This document shows positions 38,556-50,589 of a stretch of DNA of 64,000 nucleotides, in pieces. This DNA comes from Brachypodius melanocephalos. Its lineage: Eukaryota; Chordata; Aves; Passeriformes; Pycnonotidae. The first letter of the stretch is position 1, and the number at the start of each line of letters is the position of its first letter. The stretch lies in the NCBI GenBank assembly GCA_013398615.1, contig VZSR01003282.1, positions 5,906,901 through 5,970,900 of the forward strand, in the 5' to 3' direction. The notes below the pieces were generated by a model that ran no database searches, was not told the DNA's origin, and saw only the letters and a list, made by a program, of their open reading frames with translations. Position numbers and translations under genes: made by a program.

Positions 38556-39469
38556 TCTCTGAAAAGAAGCACATGCTGCTGCGGCGCAGACAGAGCGTGC
38601 CCGTCTGCTCCAGTGATGCTGTGGCCTAATTTCTACCTCTCTTGTGCTGGATACAAAAGGGAACATCTCCAGAGTTGAGGGTTAGGGAGTACTGAATTAT
38701 CTGCACTTTTTTGTTGTTGTTTGTTTTTCCCCCGCTCTCCTGATCGGGTGCATCCCCTTCCATCTGAGGGCCCCCAGAAGTCATGCATGTCTAATCTGCA
38801 TGCATGCGTTTGGGACTGCTCCCTGGGCTTGCAGAATGCTGACAACTTTCTGTTAGCTTTTGCCTGAGTTAATAGTACTTAAGGAGATCTGTTAAGCTTC
38901 CTTGTAGCTCTCCCACAAGGGCAGTTTTGCATGTAAATTCTCAAGGCCATTCATCTTTTCCTACCTGACTCCTTATTGCCTGGGTGTTTGGGCTTTTTTA
39001 AAGGCCACTTTAAGGAATGCAAGTATACCCTTTCTTGTTTTCCCTTCTTTCACCATGCTTTCCTGGGAACAAAGAACAGCAAACTAAGAAAATCCTTTGC
39101 TTTTTTCCAAAGCCTGAAGAAAGATCACTGCTTTATCCATGGATTTAGTTTTGGGCTGCCTAATCTTCTCAAAAGGCAGGCCCATACGTATTCAGATTTT
39201 GTGGTTTGAACTCAGCCCTGCACTCACAATCCTCCACTGTCTGTTACAGACAGTATTATCACTAGGTAAAAAACAGCAGTCAGATAAGAAGCAAGTTTCA
39301 TTACATCTACAGCCAGCTTCCTTAAATTTCCTGTTAGCATGTTTTCCATAGGAAGGTTGCTTATGCTAGCTGCCTTTTGTGGTCACTCAGCAGCTCACTC
39401 AACCTGCAAGCAAACCTCAACCTCAGAGTGAAGCTGCACTGTATTCAGCCTGACAGAGTCTAATATTGC

Positions 39470-39800
39470 TCTGGTGCTCTGGGTATTCCACCAACCCTCC
39501 CCTCACTTCTGGATCAAGTCTGAAGTCCCAGTCTTAATTTACAAATCCCTAATTTGGTTAGTGCACATCTACTTTAAGGGCAGCCAAGAACCCTCATCCA
39601 CTGATCCCTGGAGTCAGCACTGTACTGCAGATTTCTTCCAGCATAGCCACATCAACACAACGGTGACAAAGCATAACCTCCAGCTGCCACTGCTGCAGCA
39701 GTAGATGCCTGGGTCACCCTCCTTTATGCCACCAGGGCAGCACATTTGGCAGCTTCCTTTGTGCCTTCAGAAGTGCCCTGGAATTAAACAGGCAAAATCC
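39470..39800 (+). mobile_element. L2-like LINE relic (C-terminal reverse-transcriptase region)
   Basis: One frame, broken by a single stop at 39702-39704, carries in order the C-terminal hallmarks of L2-type non-LTR retrotransposons. HFWIKSEVPVLIYKSLIW (about 39495-39548) matches the 'hWLPi..RIefKilllvYKal' block, then HIYF matches 'pSYL'. After the stop, GSPSFMPPGQHIWQLPLCL (about 39708-39764) matches 'G.RaFsvaaPrlWN.LPl.lR'. Spacing and order agree with the family. It is an old, inactive fragment. Confidence 0.6.
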
Positions 39801-39804
39801 AGTG

Positions 39805-42800
39805 GCATGGGAAAACATGTAAATTGCAGATGCCCTGTAATAGGTAAAGCCAGGGTCACTATCACAGAGCACATTGTAAGAAAGGCCCTGTAAGACACAG
39901 AGATCCAATAGCTCTGTAGAAAAAAGGTTCCAGCCCAAATGTTCCAATTTTTTCCAATGGCACAGCACTTAGGTGACAGCAGACACTCCTCATTCCAGCA
40001 TACTTAACGTGTGTAGTGCTATGGATAAGACTCGGCTTATCTCCTACACAAAAAATTGGAACTGTTCAACTTTGTGGTAGCAACAGTAAACTCAAATGCA
40101 CCAGCATAGCCTCATCCTTTTGGAGTAGAAGAGTCCTTTCTTCAGTCCCTGAGAGTGTCACGCACTAGGAAATCACCACATTATTCACAAAATGTTTTGA
40201 GACCATCTGGAAAGAAAGGTGCTATATACAGACACAACAACAGTTAGGACTTGCATGAGTCACATACACACAGCTTTCAGTATTACACAACTCTTCAGAC
40301 ATCCCTCTTCCCCAAACACTCTCTATAAGATGAAACAGCAGGACTTTTCTCCCTCAAAAACACAACAGCAGTAAAGAAAAAACAAAATATCTTAATATTA
40401 CATTAAAAATTCACACTCCCATTTGGAGTCAGGATGAAGGGGAAAATAAGGCCCCAGAACTGCCTCTGGCTATGGCAAAGCTAATGAAAAAATAATAATA
40501 AAAATAATTAGGTGATCCCCTGCCAAACAGGTAATGAACTAAAGTTAAAAACACAAGCCAATTTGCCATACAGACACCAACTTCTTACTTATTGTCCAGA
40601 GGCAGTCCATGTGTTTTTCTATGTATTTTTGGATCCTGCATCAATTCAAGACGATACTACAGTTTGGCCCATGGCCAGAAACTGGCAAGTGAAATAATGT
40701 TCCAGTACATGCACTGTGAACACACAGCTGGCTTCAAAGGGAAATGGACTAATCCTACTTCATTTCCCTTCTTCAGTATGTGTTTAAAGAGCTTTGGTGC
40801 GCTGAAGGAAATCGACCAGAATTCATTAGTTCCCTTCTGATTCAGCTCATTGCTGCTGGAAAGGGAAACAAGTCGGAATTGCAGGATCCTACACAATTTC
40901 CTTTTGGAGCAGATTTTAAGCCAGTTCTGCTCTCAGTTGTACACACACAGATCATCACTAATGATGCGTAAGTTCAAATGCCATACTTCTCCAAGGTGCC
41001 TAAACATATGAAGACTATGAAGGGAAGAAGAAAAATTAAATAATCTATTTGACTTCATACCATTGAGAACTTCTGGCTGAGAATATTCCTAAGAAAGAAA
41101 CTTAGAAAATCAGAACTTCTAGAAAGAGACACAGGAGTAAGGAGGTAGAAAACCCAGGCGAGACAAAGATCACAATGAAGGGAAAAATATATATTTTTTA
41201 CATACATCTTATACATTTTCTGCTATCCAATGAAAAATTACAGCAAACTAAGACCACTGATTTTAATAGTTAAAGCAAATACTAGGGATGATTTTGATCC
41301 TGTTTGGAGGTGGTTCTGGAAATGGAGACATAAATACAAATCATTTGCTCTGGATAGAAAGTTATTCTTCCCACGCATCATTAGATCTTGCATTTTGTCT
41401 CTTCAGAGTTCATGTCACATATTATGAGCCTTCTTAAGGTTCTGTGAAGCAATAGGATTTCAATTATTCCCTGTTCAGTTTAAGGCTGCTGCTTTTGAGA
41501 CCAAAAGCCAGAACCAACACTCTTCCAAAGCAAACCTACAATTAACCACCTAAGCAGAAAGTGGCTTGTGACAAACAAAGCAGAACAGAAGAAAGCTACA
41601 GTTCATGATGAGACCATGGCTTCACTTGAGTCAAATAAGCACAACATGTAAAAATCGCTTTTTGTAACTGCAGTGAAGACAAAGAAGTATTATTGCTGTA
41701 ATGAACTGTCTCTTAAGCTTGAACTGTGATACTTTAAATAGTGAGCAGCCTTATGAATTTGGTTTCCCCACTAATTACAGATCCATTAGCTTGAAGCAGT
41801 ATACCGCAAAGAAAATGGGTCCTGCAGTTGAAATCGGCCAAAAAGCCTTTAAATTATCAACACTGGCTCTCAGATGGGTGACTCCAAACTCCTCAGGTTT
41901 TAGCAGCTCTTATTGTCTGAAGTTCTAGGGGTGTTTGGGGAGCTCTACGTGACAAATTAAAAATTTGATTCCTTACCAGTTAGCTGCAGAAATCCAACAC
42001 AGACACAATTTATATCCTGCACTAATAGCTTCTCAGCACAGGAAAATAAAGGACAATTAGAGAGCAAGAAATGCCTCAGTGATTCTGTAGAACACTGTAC
42101 CACCTACAGAGCCAGTTAAAATGAGATTATTTTCCTTTGTGATTCTATGTCAACCTCAGTTTACAGCTTTAACTTTTATCATTAGACCACAATTTAAGAT
42201 GTTATTCAACCCACTCTAGAAAAAGCTATATGACATTTATAATTTACAAAGGCTGACAGCTCCATATAGACCCACTGGGATAGACACAGCAATAACAGAC
42301 AATCTATTCTCTTTGCATGTACAACTTATTTTTTCACTCCAAAACAAAGGTTGAATGTCTCATCCCTCTTTAGTTGTAGTGAATAGATATTGTATAGGAA
42401 GAAACCAGTCACCACTTGTGGGTATCATCACAAACAAAAAAATACTTGAAATAAAGACATTTCACAGCTCAATCATTCAAAGTCAAAACCAGTTTATTAG
42501 GCATTATCCTCATTTTTTCTTGTTGAATGTGCTTTAAAGTACATGACAGTAGATCATACAAAGGCAATTCCAGCTCAATTAGGTCAGCCAGTATATTTTT
42601 TAAATCCTTTCTTGCTTGCCATATTATGTCTCTGTTATTATTATTCTTATTTGCTAAACTGATTACACAGTAGATTCCTTTTGTATTGTCTTTGCAAAAC
42701 CAGCATTCTCCTTCTGCCTACCTGCTCAGGTAGTTGTCTGTCTCTCATAAAGAACCATTTCCTTTTGTTCATGCCATGCATACATATGACTTAAAGTTCA

Positions 42801-44220
42801 TTTAGTACCACTTCAGAATTCAAATTTCACTCCAAAGTGAGTAAATTGTTATGGAAAAAACTATATTGTAAATGTAACTAAGCCCTTAACAGAGATGAGA
42901 CTTTTGTTTTCAATGTCAGAAATATTTCAGCTTGCAAAACACATTCCAACACACCTTCCTTTGATTCCTAATGTAAAGAGCCATGGGTTCCTTTTGTGAA
43001 AATAAATTTGAAGGGCAGAATGAGAAATGTAGTTCAATAACCTACACAACCACAGAGAAAGAGTTACTATTTACAAATTGGAGTTAGTGTATGGCAAGGA
43101 GAATTGGGCTCTTGGAGACATAACAGGAAAAGAAAACTTCCTTTGATTTACATCAGAGACATCTCTTAGACTTCATATGGGAGGCAGTGAAATACTGAGG
43201 GAGAGAAATTAAATCCAGTGGCAAGAGGCAGAACACAGTGACAGAGGAACACCTGCCCCTACTGACATTCCTTGACAGGTACCAAATGACCACACCTGTC
43301 TGCAAGCAGGATTTAATACACTGTGGAGACTGACGTGGGCTGTCCAGTGGAGGAAAGAAGGGAAAGGAAAGGAAAGCAACCAGGGAGCCAGGAGATAGCA
43401 AGTCTTCCCACTGTGCACTGCACACAGTGCAAATGCTTGCACAGACCACTCTGGCCACTGCATGTTGCTTGGGCAACTCATCCTTCTATTTATCCACAAT
43501 TAGGAAGGAAGGAGATTGTGGATATTCAGAGATTGTGGATAGCACATGGCCTTACAGTGACCTTGGTAATAGGTTCTCTGTAAACGCATGATGGTTACAG
43601 ACATGGATATATCCCCTGTATTCATCAACCATACATCCTAGTGCAACTACCGTTTTTTAGACACCACAAAATGAGAAGAGCTAGATGATTCCATGAGAAG
43701 AGATTTGCTATCTACAAACTTATTCTCATTAAGAAGCTTAACCTGTGACTTGTCAGTATTATCCCATCCCTTGATTCTTCAAATATAAAATATCACAAAC
43801 CACTAGCAACATTCCCTCTAAACAATAGTCTCCTAAGCATAAGGTTCAGAATTTTGACATTTCTAAAATACCCACATATTTATCAATTAATTGCCAAACG
43901 AGTGCTTTAGTAATCGTGCCCAAGCCAAGAAAAATGAGTCTTTTAACAGAAAGTCCAGTAACTAAACTCTAAACAAACAAACAAAAAAAGAATGTATTAA
44001 AATTTTCGTTTTCTCTTCAACCTTGGATTAAGCAGGTGTCTATTTACCAGGGATTTAGGAAGACTCCAAATAGAATGCAGCCTATTGTTATGCATTAAAA
44101 AAGTGAACTTTCTGTATGAGAATATCCTCACTTGTACCGTTCAGAATATGTGATGTGTATCTACTGAGAAATGTGGAGAAATCAACCCACCACAGCTATT
44201 AGAAAACGTTGTGTTTGACA
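39805..44220. other. Intergenic DNA, no gene seen
   Basis: AT-rich. Only short chance open frames, a purine-rich stretch near 43363-43378 (GGGAAAGGAAAGGAAAG) and a 13-bp direct repeat GAGATTGTGGATA near 43511-43540. Confidence 0.75.
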
Positions 44221-44225
44221 CTAAC

Positions 44226-44317
44226 CGGTCCAGCTGGCTTCTTTGCTTTCTCAACAGCCTTTGTAGCTTCCTTGAGTGTTTTCTAAGGTCTTCCTTTGGC
44301 TTGTCATGTTTACAGCA
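44226..44317 (-). other. Exon-like segment of unknown origin
   Basis: On the - strand a pyrimidine-rich acceptor (TTTGTTTCTTACTTTCCTAG) ends just before 44317. Then follow 92 bases open in one frame and a good donor G|GTTAGT at 44226/44225. The frame reads CCKHDKPKEDLRKHSRKLQR, then LLRKQRSQLDR: basic, leucine-rich and helix-like. It has no ATG of its own and an in-frame stop just upstream, as expected of an internal exon. I do not recognise the protein and find no partner exon nearby. A chance combination of splice motifs is a serious alternative. Confidence 0.2.
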
Positions 44318-45297
44318 CTAGGAAAGTAAGAAACAAAGCAATTTTAAAGCTTGCTGAGAAGTACTTCATGTGCTATTAACAGCGACCTTCCCACTCCCAA
44401 TTCTATTTGTTCTTCTTCCTCTACAAAGTGGGTCAAAGAATTCAATTTAAAATCTGAGCACACTTCAACAGTCAGATCTCTGAGATAAACATTCAAAACT
44501 AAGTCCTGAGATGTCCTGACCTTTTGGAAAGCTTAGAGCCCCATTCTTAGAAAGCAACAAAGAGTTACTTCTTAGCAGATTGAAATCTATTGATGTATTA
44601 GAGTACAACCCAACTCTGAGCACTTTCACACCGGGTACAGGAAGTGTTAATCCAGTCTCCAATCGCAGAAACCCCAAGGGCACATCTTCTCAGGATGATT
44701 CACACTATAGACAAACTGCCTTTGCAAACAGCTGTGCCCCACAGGCTACTGCCTACTGGGTCTTCCTCAGCTCTTCATCAGGCTCGCTTCAGAGGAAGCA
44801 AACCCTTCTCAGAGGAAATCACTAACCCTCATGTCTGCTGTACGTTCACCTGAGCATTTCTCACTGTTGTTTCAAGCAAGGTCACCAGGTAAACAAACAC
44901 CAGAGCTTGATGACCTGGATGACTTTGTCTGGAATGGCCAATGGTGCCTTACAGGGGTAGCTCAGTCTGAGAGTGTGGCTTCACACTGAACTTAGGTGTA
45001 AACAGAGGTGACCACAGAAGTTGACCTGTCAGACAGCTCTGGGAACAGCCAGTCTCTCTCAGCTCAGTGGCAGAAAAGTCCTTCCCCTGGCTCAGGTATT
45101 CACAAAGGGGAAATTGTAGGTCCTCAGATTCCTCATCCACATGATCTTCTGGGGTTTTTTCTTTATCCTGAGCCTTCGAGTGACAAAAATTTGTACCCAG
45201 TTCTTGAATCTAATATTTGGTTTTGCTAACTCTTCCTCCTCAAGGAAGGCAGCTGAACTTTTAGCTTTGTGCTAGTGTCTGTCTTAAGTTGACAGCC

Positions 45298-45323
45298 AAA
45301 AAAAAAAAAAAAAAAAAAAAAAA
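45298..45323. repeat. Poly(A) run of 26
   Basis: 26 consecutive A on the + strand. It may be the tail of a retrocopy, but the upstream sequence is not recognisable and no target-site duplication flanks it. A T16 run lies at 45800-45815. Confidence 0.9.
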
Positions 45324-45329
45324 GCATGT

Positions 45330-48300
45330 CAGTCTTTGTTAACTGAATTACTACAACAAAGGAAAAACCACTGCAAACCTGGGTGACTGACACAGCAAAT
45401 TGAAAGCTGGGCATTTTTAAGTATATTTCATAAAGTGTAACTTAGTAACTTTCATATCTTATTTTCCAGTTAGATGGGTTCAAGTCTACAGATCATGAAA
45501 TCCAGAATTTAAGTACAAAAATTCAAAAATCTAACAGACAGACCTTGACAGTCACAAGTCACATAGTCAAATCATATGCAGCAGCCAAGGAAAATTAACA
45601 GGATTATCCACTGCAATCCAGTAAAAAGAGTAATCTATTGAGACCTGAGAAACAGAATTTTCAGAAAAAAGCAACCACCACTGCTGTCATGTAATGTATT
45701 TAGTCATTCTGAATGAAGGACAGTTAAATCAAAAAACTGTTATTATGTAGATTTGCATTTTCATTCGTTAAAAGGAGATGGAGATGCTAGGTTAATCACT
45801 TTTTTTTTTTTTTTTGTTTCTCTGGTACTAGCTCTTAACCATATAATCACAATTTTAGGTCTTTAAAAACCAGCAAAATGGGGAGTGCAAAGGCCCACAG
45901 TTGCACTACAGAACTACACTAGCAGTTCTGTATGTCCTCCCCACAATCTGGAACACCATGCAGTTTATAAATATCTGCAAGATTTGCTCAACAGACAAAG
46001 GATATAGGAGGCACAGCACCGAAGGGTAGCTGCAGTCTGAGCAGAGTGCAGCCACACTGGTGTCCCTAGCCTGCCACTAGGATCTAAGTCTGCATGTAGG
46101 CTGCATATCTTTTAATTGCATTGCTTGCTCAGAGCTGAAAATTGTGATCATATTCTTCTTACTGTCTCTAGAAGAAAATAAAACCCCACACATTTCCAGA
46201 ACTCAGGGCTGCATCACATAAAGCCCTGACATAATAGCTTTGTAAACGGAGGTGTTCAGAATGAAGGCCCAGATCTTAAAGAGAGATGATGGACTTGGCT
46301 CTCTGTAATCCCATTGCCCAAAAATTAGAGGAACTTGAATTTCTAGGTATTTAGATCATTCTGAAAATCTCATTTCAATTCTGTAGAAATAAAGCAACTT
46401 CAATCCCAAAAGCTACATTTATCAATCTGTTCTGACCAAATTTAAGATTTATCTTATTTCTTACTGACATGTGGGAGCCATCCACAAAGGACTGTCAGTA
46501 CAGACACTTGAATGATAAAAGCTTGATTTTTCTCCAAAATGAAAATTACTATCCTTCCTTTGTCCAAAATTCATGAGAATTCTATAAGCTGAGAACAAAT
46601 ATAAGCAAATTAAAAATCTCCCCAAATGAAATGTCTGCAGTTAAAAGAAATGTAGAAGAAAGAGTATGACCTTTATAATGATTCAGAATTATTCAGTGTA
46701 TAAATTATATAATATATAATAGATACCCAGAATGTGTTGAATATCTTTGTCAAAATCTTTGTCAAAATAAAATTTGATTTTTCTTATGATGGTGAATGTA
46801 AAGGCTGAAGTCATACCTAATTCAAATCACAGCAGTCTAGTCAATGAAATTATCTCAGCTTACAGAAGGAGAGGTCTGTGGTGTTTGCCTGGTAGGTCTG
46901 AGAGACAAAACTCTCAGTTCAAAAAAATGAACTCTAATGACAGAGTGTGCAGAATGAGCCACATTACCTTCTGGCTAAGCACAACTTTTAGAAAGCTTTA
47001 GCAGTTTATCATCACTATATGGTAATGATGACTTTTCTCAGACACAAAGAATTATGGTTTTTATCAATGGTTCATGCCAACACCAAGTCTTACAAGAAAT
47101 CGGCCCAAAGCAGGTGCACTGAGCTGTCAGACCTTGAAATTTGTTTTGAAACCAACCACCTGTTAGTGTAATTGTGTAGCTGCTCTTCCTGGCTTATGGG
47201 ATTTCAGTTCAGCTGTTGTTCTCATGCTAAGGCTTATTTCCTCTAGGAATCAGTCTGTCCCTTTCCACCAAGCTACAAACTTCTGTGTGGATGTCTTCAC
47301 AGGCCGAGCCAATGGATGCATGCAGAATGCCTGATGGAGCACTCTTGACCAATAACACACTTTGTTTACAAAATACTTCACAATTGCTGTAAGAAAATGG
47401 CTCAAAAATAGCATTTAACATCCTCTGTGACACATTTAATCATTCAGATGACTCGTCTCTGCTTCTTGTTTGTTTCAGACAGCAACAAAGAGCACTTTTA
47501 ATGGGCAATCTCAAAGGTCAGACTTAGTGATGATGCCTGACTCACATCTACTGATAACAAAGCACTGTTCCTGCTGCTGAAACCAAGTCTGAGCCAGGAT
47601 TCCCATTATAACTTTCTGTTTCTAGAGATTTATAACTTCACCAGAAGTTGACTCTGGCTTAGAGGTTAGCAAGGATATGGAATACTTAGCTGACAAAATC
47701 TAGAAGAAAAATATCTGCCTACATGTGAGATAAAAGTGTGAAAATTATCAGGACAATGGCTTCAGATGGTTCTTGTAAACGAGAAATGTCATGAAAGAAA
47801 GAACAATATCCTTGCACTTAAGAGCTCAGCCACACTGCAGTCCCTTTATGCTCCACTTTGCTGTTTTCAGCACCCTTTGGACATCAGCCACCCCAGAAAA
47901 AGAACTGGACACTTGGGTGAGAACAACAGCTGAGCTGTTCCTGAAAAATCTCCTGTCCCAGCCAGTCCCACTCATCTGGCAGCTCCACACTGCCCTCCAG
48001 GGAGGGCCATCATCAAACTTACCGTGCTTCCCTCAGTTTCCCACTGGCGGGAGAGAATTCCTTGGGAGTAAACACATAAAGCAAGTAAGAGAAATACAGC
48101 TGACGTAAACATGAAAATGTGTACATTTCTTGACATAAAAAAGAGTAAAAAATAAATTATAAAGATTAAATATTCCATGTGTTCTTGTTCATGCACAGAT
48201 AACTGCTATCCAAACGCCTTTTTCAAGTGCCATATTAAAGGAAACAATGAACAATTTATGGATAATCGCTCATAAATATATGCAGCACTGTATGTCCAAT

Positions 48301-49000
48301 GCACACAGCTATTTCACCACGTAAGACATGACTACTAGGTTTATGCATGATATAAAATGTGAGCTTTTTGCAGCTATTTCAAATAATTTTGGGACACAAA
48401 AGCTGTTAATAAGCTATCTCTTATTCAAATATATTGCCCATCCCTGGCTGCAGAGCATGTTGTCTTGTGTTTATCAGAAGGAACACTTCCAAAATGCTTT
48501 GAGAAACTCAATTGTTATCATTGTCTGAACTTAAAACGACTACACCTTTGTATAGAGTTCTGTCAAAAGAAATCCTGCTGCTTATCATATGCACGTACTT
48601 CCCCAAAGTTCCTGTTTTTTTAGAAGTTTTATTAATTGCAAATGTTGTTTACTAGAGGAAAACCGTGACTGAAGCTCTAAAACAAAGAGAATAGTTGCAA
48701 CTTTAATCCTTTCAATAAGCCTTTGTTTCCCATTGACTAAAAACTTCCTAAAGGAAGTAGAGCTGCGAAAATCCAGGAAGGAATTAGATTTGCCAAATTC
48801 TGTTCCTACTTGGATCTAGATGCAAAGGCTTTGTTATTCATTGTACAAATGTTTTAGCAAAAAGAGAATGATCGATTACAAAAATACACTTTTGCCAAGG
48901 TTGAAATTATTAATAGAAGAGCTTTCCCCATCACAGAAGGCACACTATGAACTTATATAACCCACAAAATAATAATAGGTTAATATTTCAGCTGCTCCTG
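45330..49000. other. Intergenic DNA, no gene seen
   Basis: AT-rich with short chance open frames. A 12-bp tandem pair (ATCTTTGTCAAA twice, about 46743-46767) lies in it. Nothing else regular was found. Confidence 0.7.
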
Positions 49001-49002
49001 CA

Positions 49003-49055
49003 ATTTTTTTCTTTAGTGGCATATTTTTTTCTTTAGTGGCATATTTTTTTCTTTT
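49003..49055. repeat. 20-bp tandem repeat, about 2.6 copies
   Basis: ATTTTTTTCTTTAGTGGCAT occurs twice in a row (49003-49042) and a third copy starts at 49043 before diverging. The two full copies are identical, suggesting a recent slippage duplication and possible length polymorphism. Confidence 0.95.
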
Positions 49056-50299
49056 TGTTATTTAAAGTAAATTTGGATACTGGCCTGACAATCATACAAG
49101 AACCTTGATAAGTAAACAAATATGGAAAGGAAAAAATCAAAGGCAACCTCTTAATTAAATTAAGCATGCTTTGCAGCATCCAAAATAGGAGAAATCTTCA
49201 AAATCCATTTCCATGACAACAAGTAATTGCACACGAAAAAGTGTGCTATTGTGGCAATAAAGCTGAATTCCCTGAAGACCTTTCAGAGACACTACCAATT
49301 TGTTTTGTATTTTTTCTCCACATGCTCTTTTTATCTCTGTACCACTTCATGCTCTCTAGGTTTTAACTTGCCAAACAAGTAGAGACTAGGTAAATATGTT
49401 CTGATTCATTCCATAGGGCAGAGGTTGTTTTAATTGCTTCTCCTAAAATAATTTAAAGGTGATTCCTATCTCCTTCCCACCAACACCGTGTGTACTGCAA
49501 CTTTTGATTTCCTGGCCAAAAGTATCCTGGAAAATTAAAGAATATTTGAGCCACCATTTTTGTAAGATGCTGTGTAAGGACAGGTTATGGAAAGTGCTGA
49601 CTACTTTTAGCGTGTTATGGTTTCAGTGAAAATGTTGTTTAGCATACTTAAGTAAAACCAGCTCAATATTTTAACAAATGTCAAAGATTTGGCCAAACTT
49701 AGCTGGATCACTGAGTTGGGAAGGCTTCAGTTTCAGCAGCCATCAGCTGTGGTTTAACATCACACCCATCCCTGTGTGCTGCTGGCTCCAGCATCCTGAC
49801 ACAGGCTGGGCCTGAGCAGCAGTAAATGCCTCTGGATTCCTAATGAGACAAATTTATGGCTCTGCTATGGCAACGCCCACGTAACATTTGTAACTTGAAT
49901 CACATAGAACTAAATCTTGGAATAGCTTTGGTTTAGGACATTACAGGTGCTAACACCCAAGTTGCAAGGATATAGTGGATATAATTGTTCACAATGTCTT
50001 AAACTTTCCTCTATGGATTTCCTTCAGATAATAGTGATATGTGGAATACATCTCCAAAATCACTGAGAAGGGTTTTGATAAAATCAAATTGTAACAGGAG
50101 AAAGAAGAGGGGAAAAAAAAGATTTTCTGCATTCCACTTTTCATCACAACAGTTGACAACCCCCTCCCGCCCCTGAAGATGGGAAAGCCAATTTTAATTT
50201 AAACTACAAACTGTTGACCAGGCCTCAGCTTGGCTTTGCAATTCACTATATGCCTGAGGGATAAATTATTTAGCATTAGCACATGGTATGTCATGTCTT

Positions 50300-50580
50300 G
50301 TTACTTAAGTGGAGGATGGCCTCCATCCAGCTGCACCCCCGGGGCCCCGCGATTGGCTGTGGGTGATGTCATTTCCATGTGCTAATCCTGGGCCAGGTCC
50401 CGGGGGACAGCGCTGGCCGCTCTCCCCCAGCCCCTCCGCCTCCCCCCCGGGCCGGGCTCCGGCTCTGCTCGCACTTAGGGAGCCCAGGTTCACGGCAGGT
50501 ACTGCCCCCATCGCGCGGGTGTCGATAGCAGCGCGGTGAAACAGAAGGTGCGGCAGATGAACCGCATCGCCCGCACGTGA
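50300..50580. promoter_or_regulatory. Orphan GC-rich island upstream of DARS1
   Basis: About 280 bp of GC- and CpG-rich DNA 2.2 kb upstream of DARS1 exon 1, with sharp borders to AT-rich DNA. It contains ATTGG (inverted CCAAT, about 50353-50357) followed closely by TGATGTCA (50364-50371), a CCAAT/CRE-like pairing common in promoters. It could be an alternative DARS1 promoter, an antisense or lncRNA promoter, or an enhancer. Both strands are open over about 70 codons only because GC-rich DNA lacks stops. Confidence 0.45.
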
Positions 50581-50589
50581 TGTTTTGTG

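Larger units (their letters stand above)
38030..38640. promoter_or_regulatory. Orphan GC-rich region with CRE and X-box motifs
   Basis: An island of higher GC and CpG content in otherwise AT-rich intergenic DNA. It starts with the palindrome TAATGACGTCATTA (38045-38058), which contains a full CRE (TGACGTCA, 38048-38055). A pyrimidine-rich stretch follows at about 38440-38490. Then comes a perfect RFX-type X-box GTTGCCAGGCAAC (38543-38555) next to CpG-rich sequence (GCGGCGCAGACAGAGCGTGC). No coding exon is recognisable. It could be an enhancer or the promoter of a non-coding RNA; either is inference. Confidence 0.45.

Noticed and set aside
47791..48108. 105-codon plus-strand open frame in the intergenic interval
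   Set aside because: No recognisable domain, no promoter and no splice partner.
50500..50580. Short frame ending VKQKVRQMNRIART before a TGA in the orphan GC-rich island
   Set aside because: Looks protein-like, but the usable segment is only a few tens of codons, with no recognised family and no clear splice pair.
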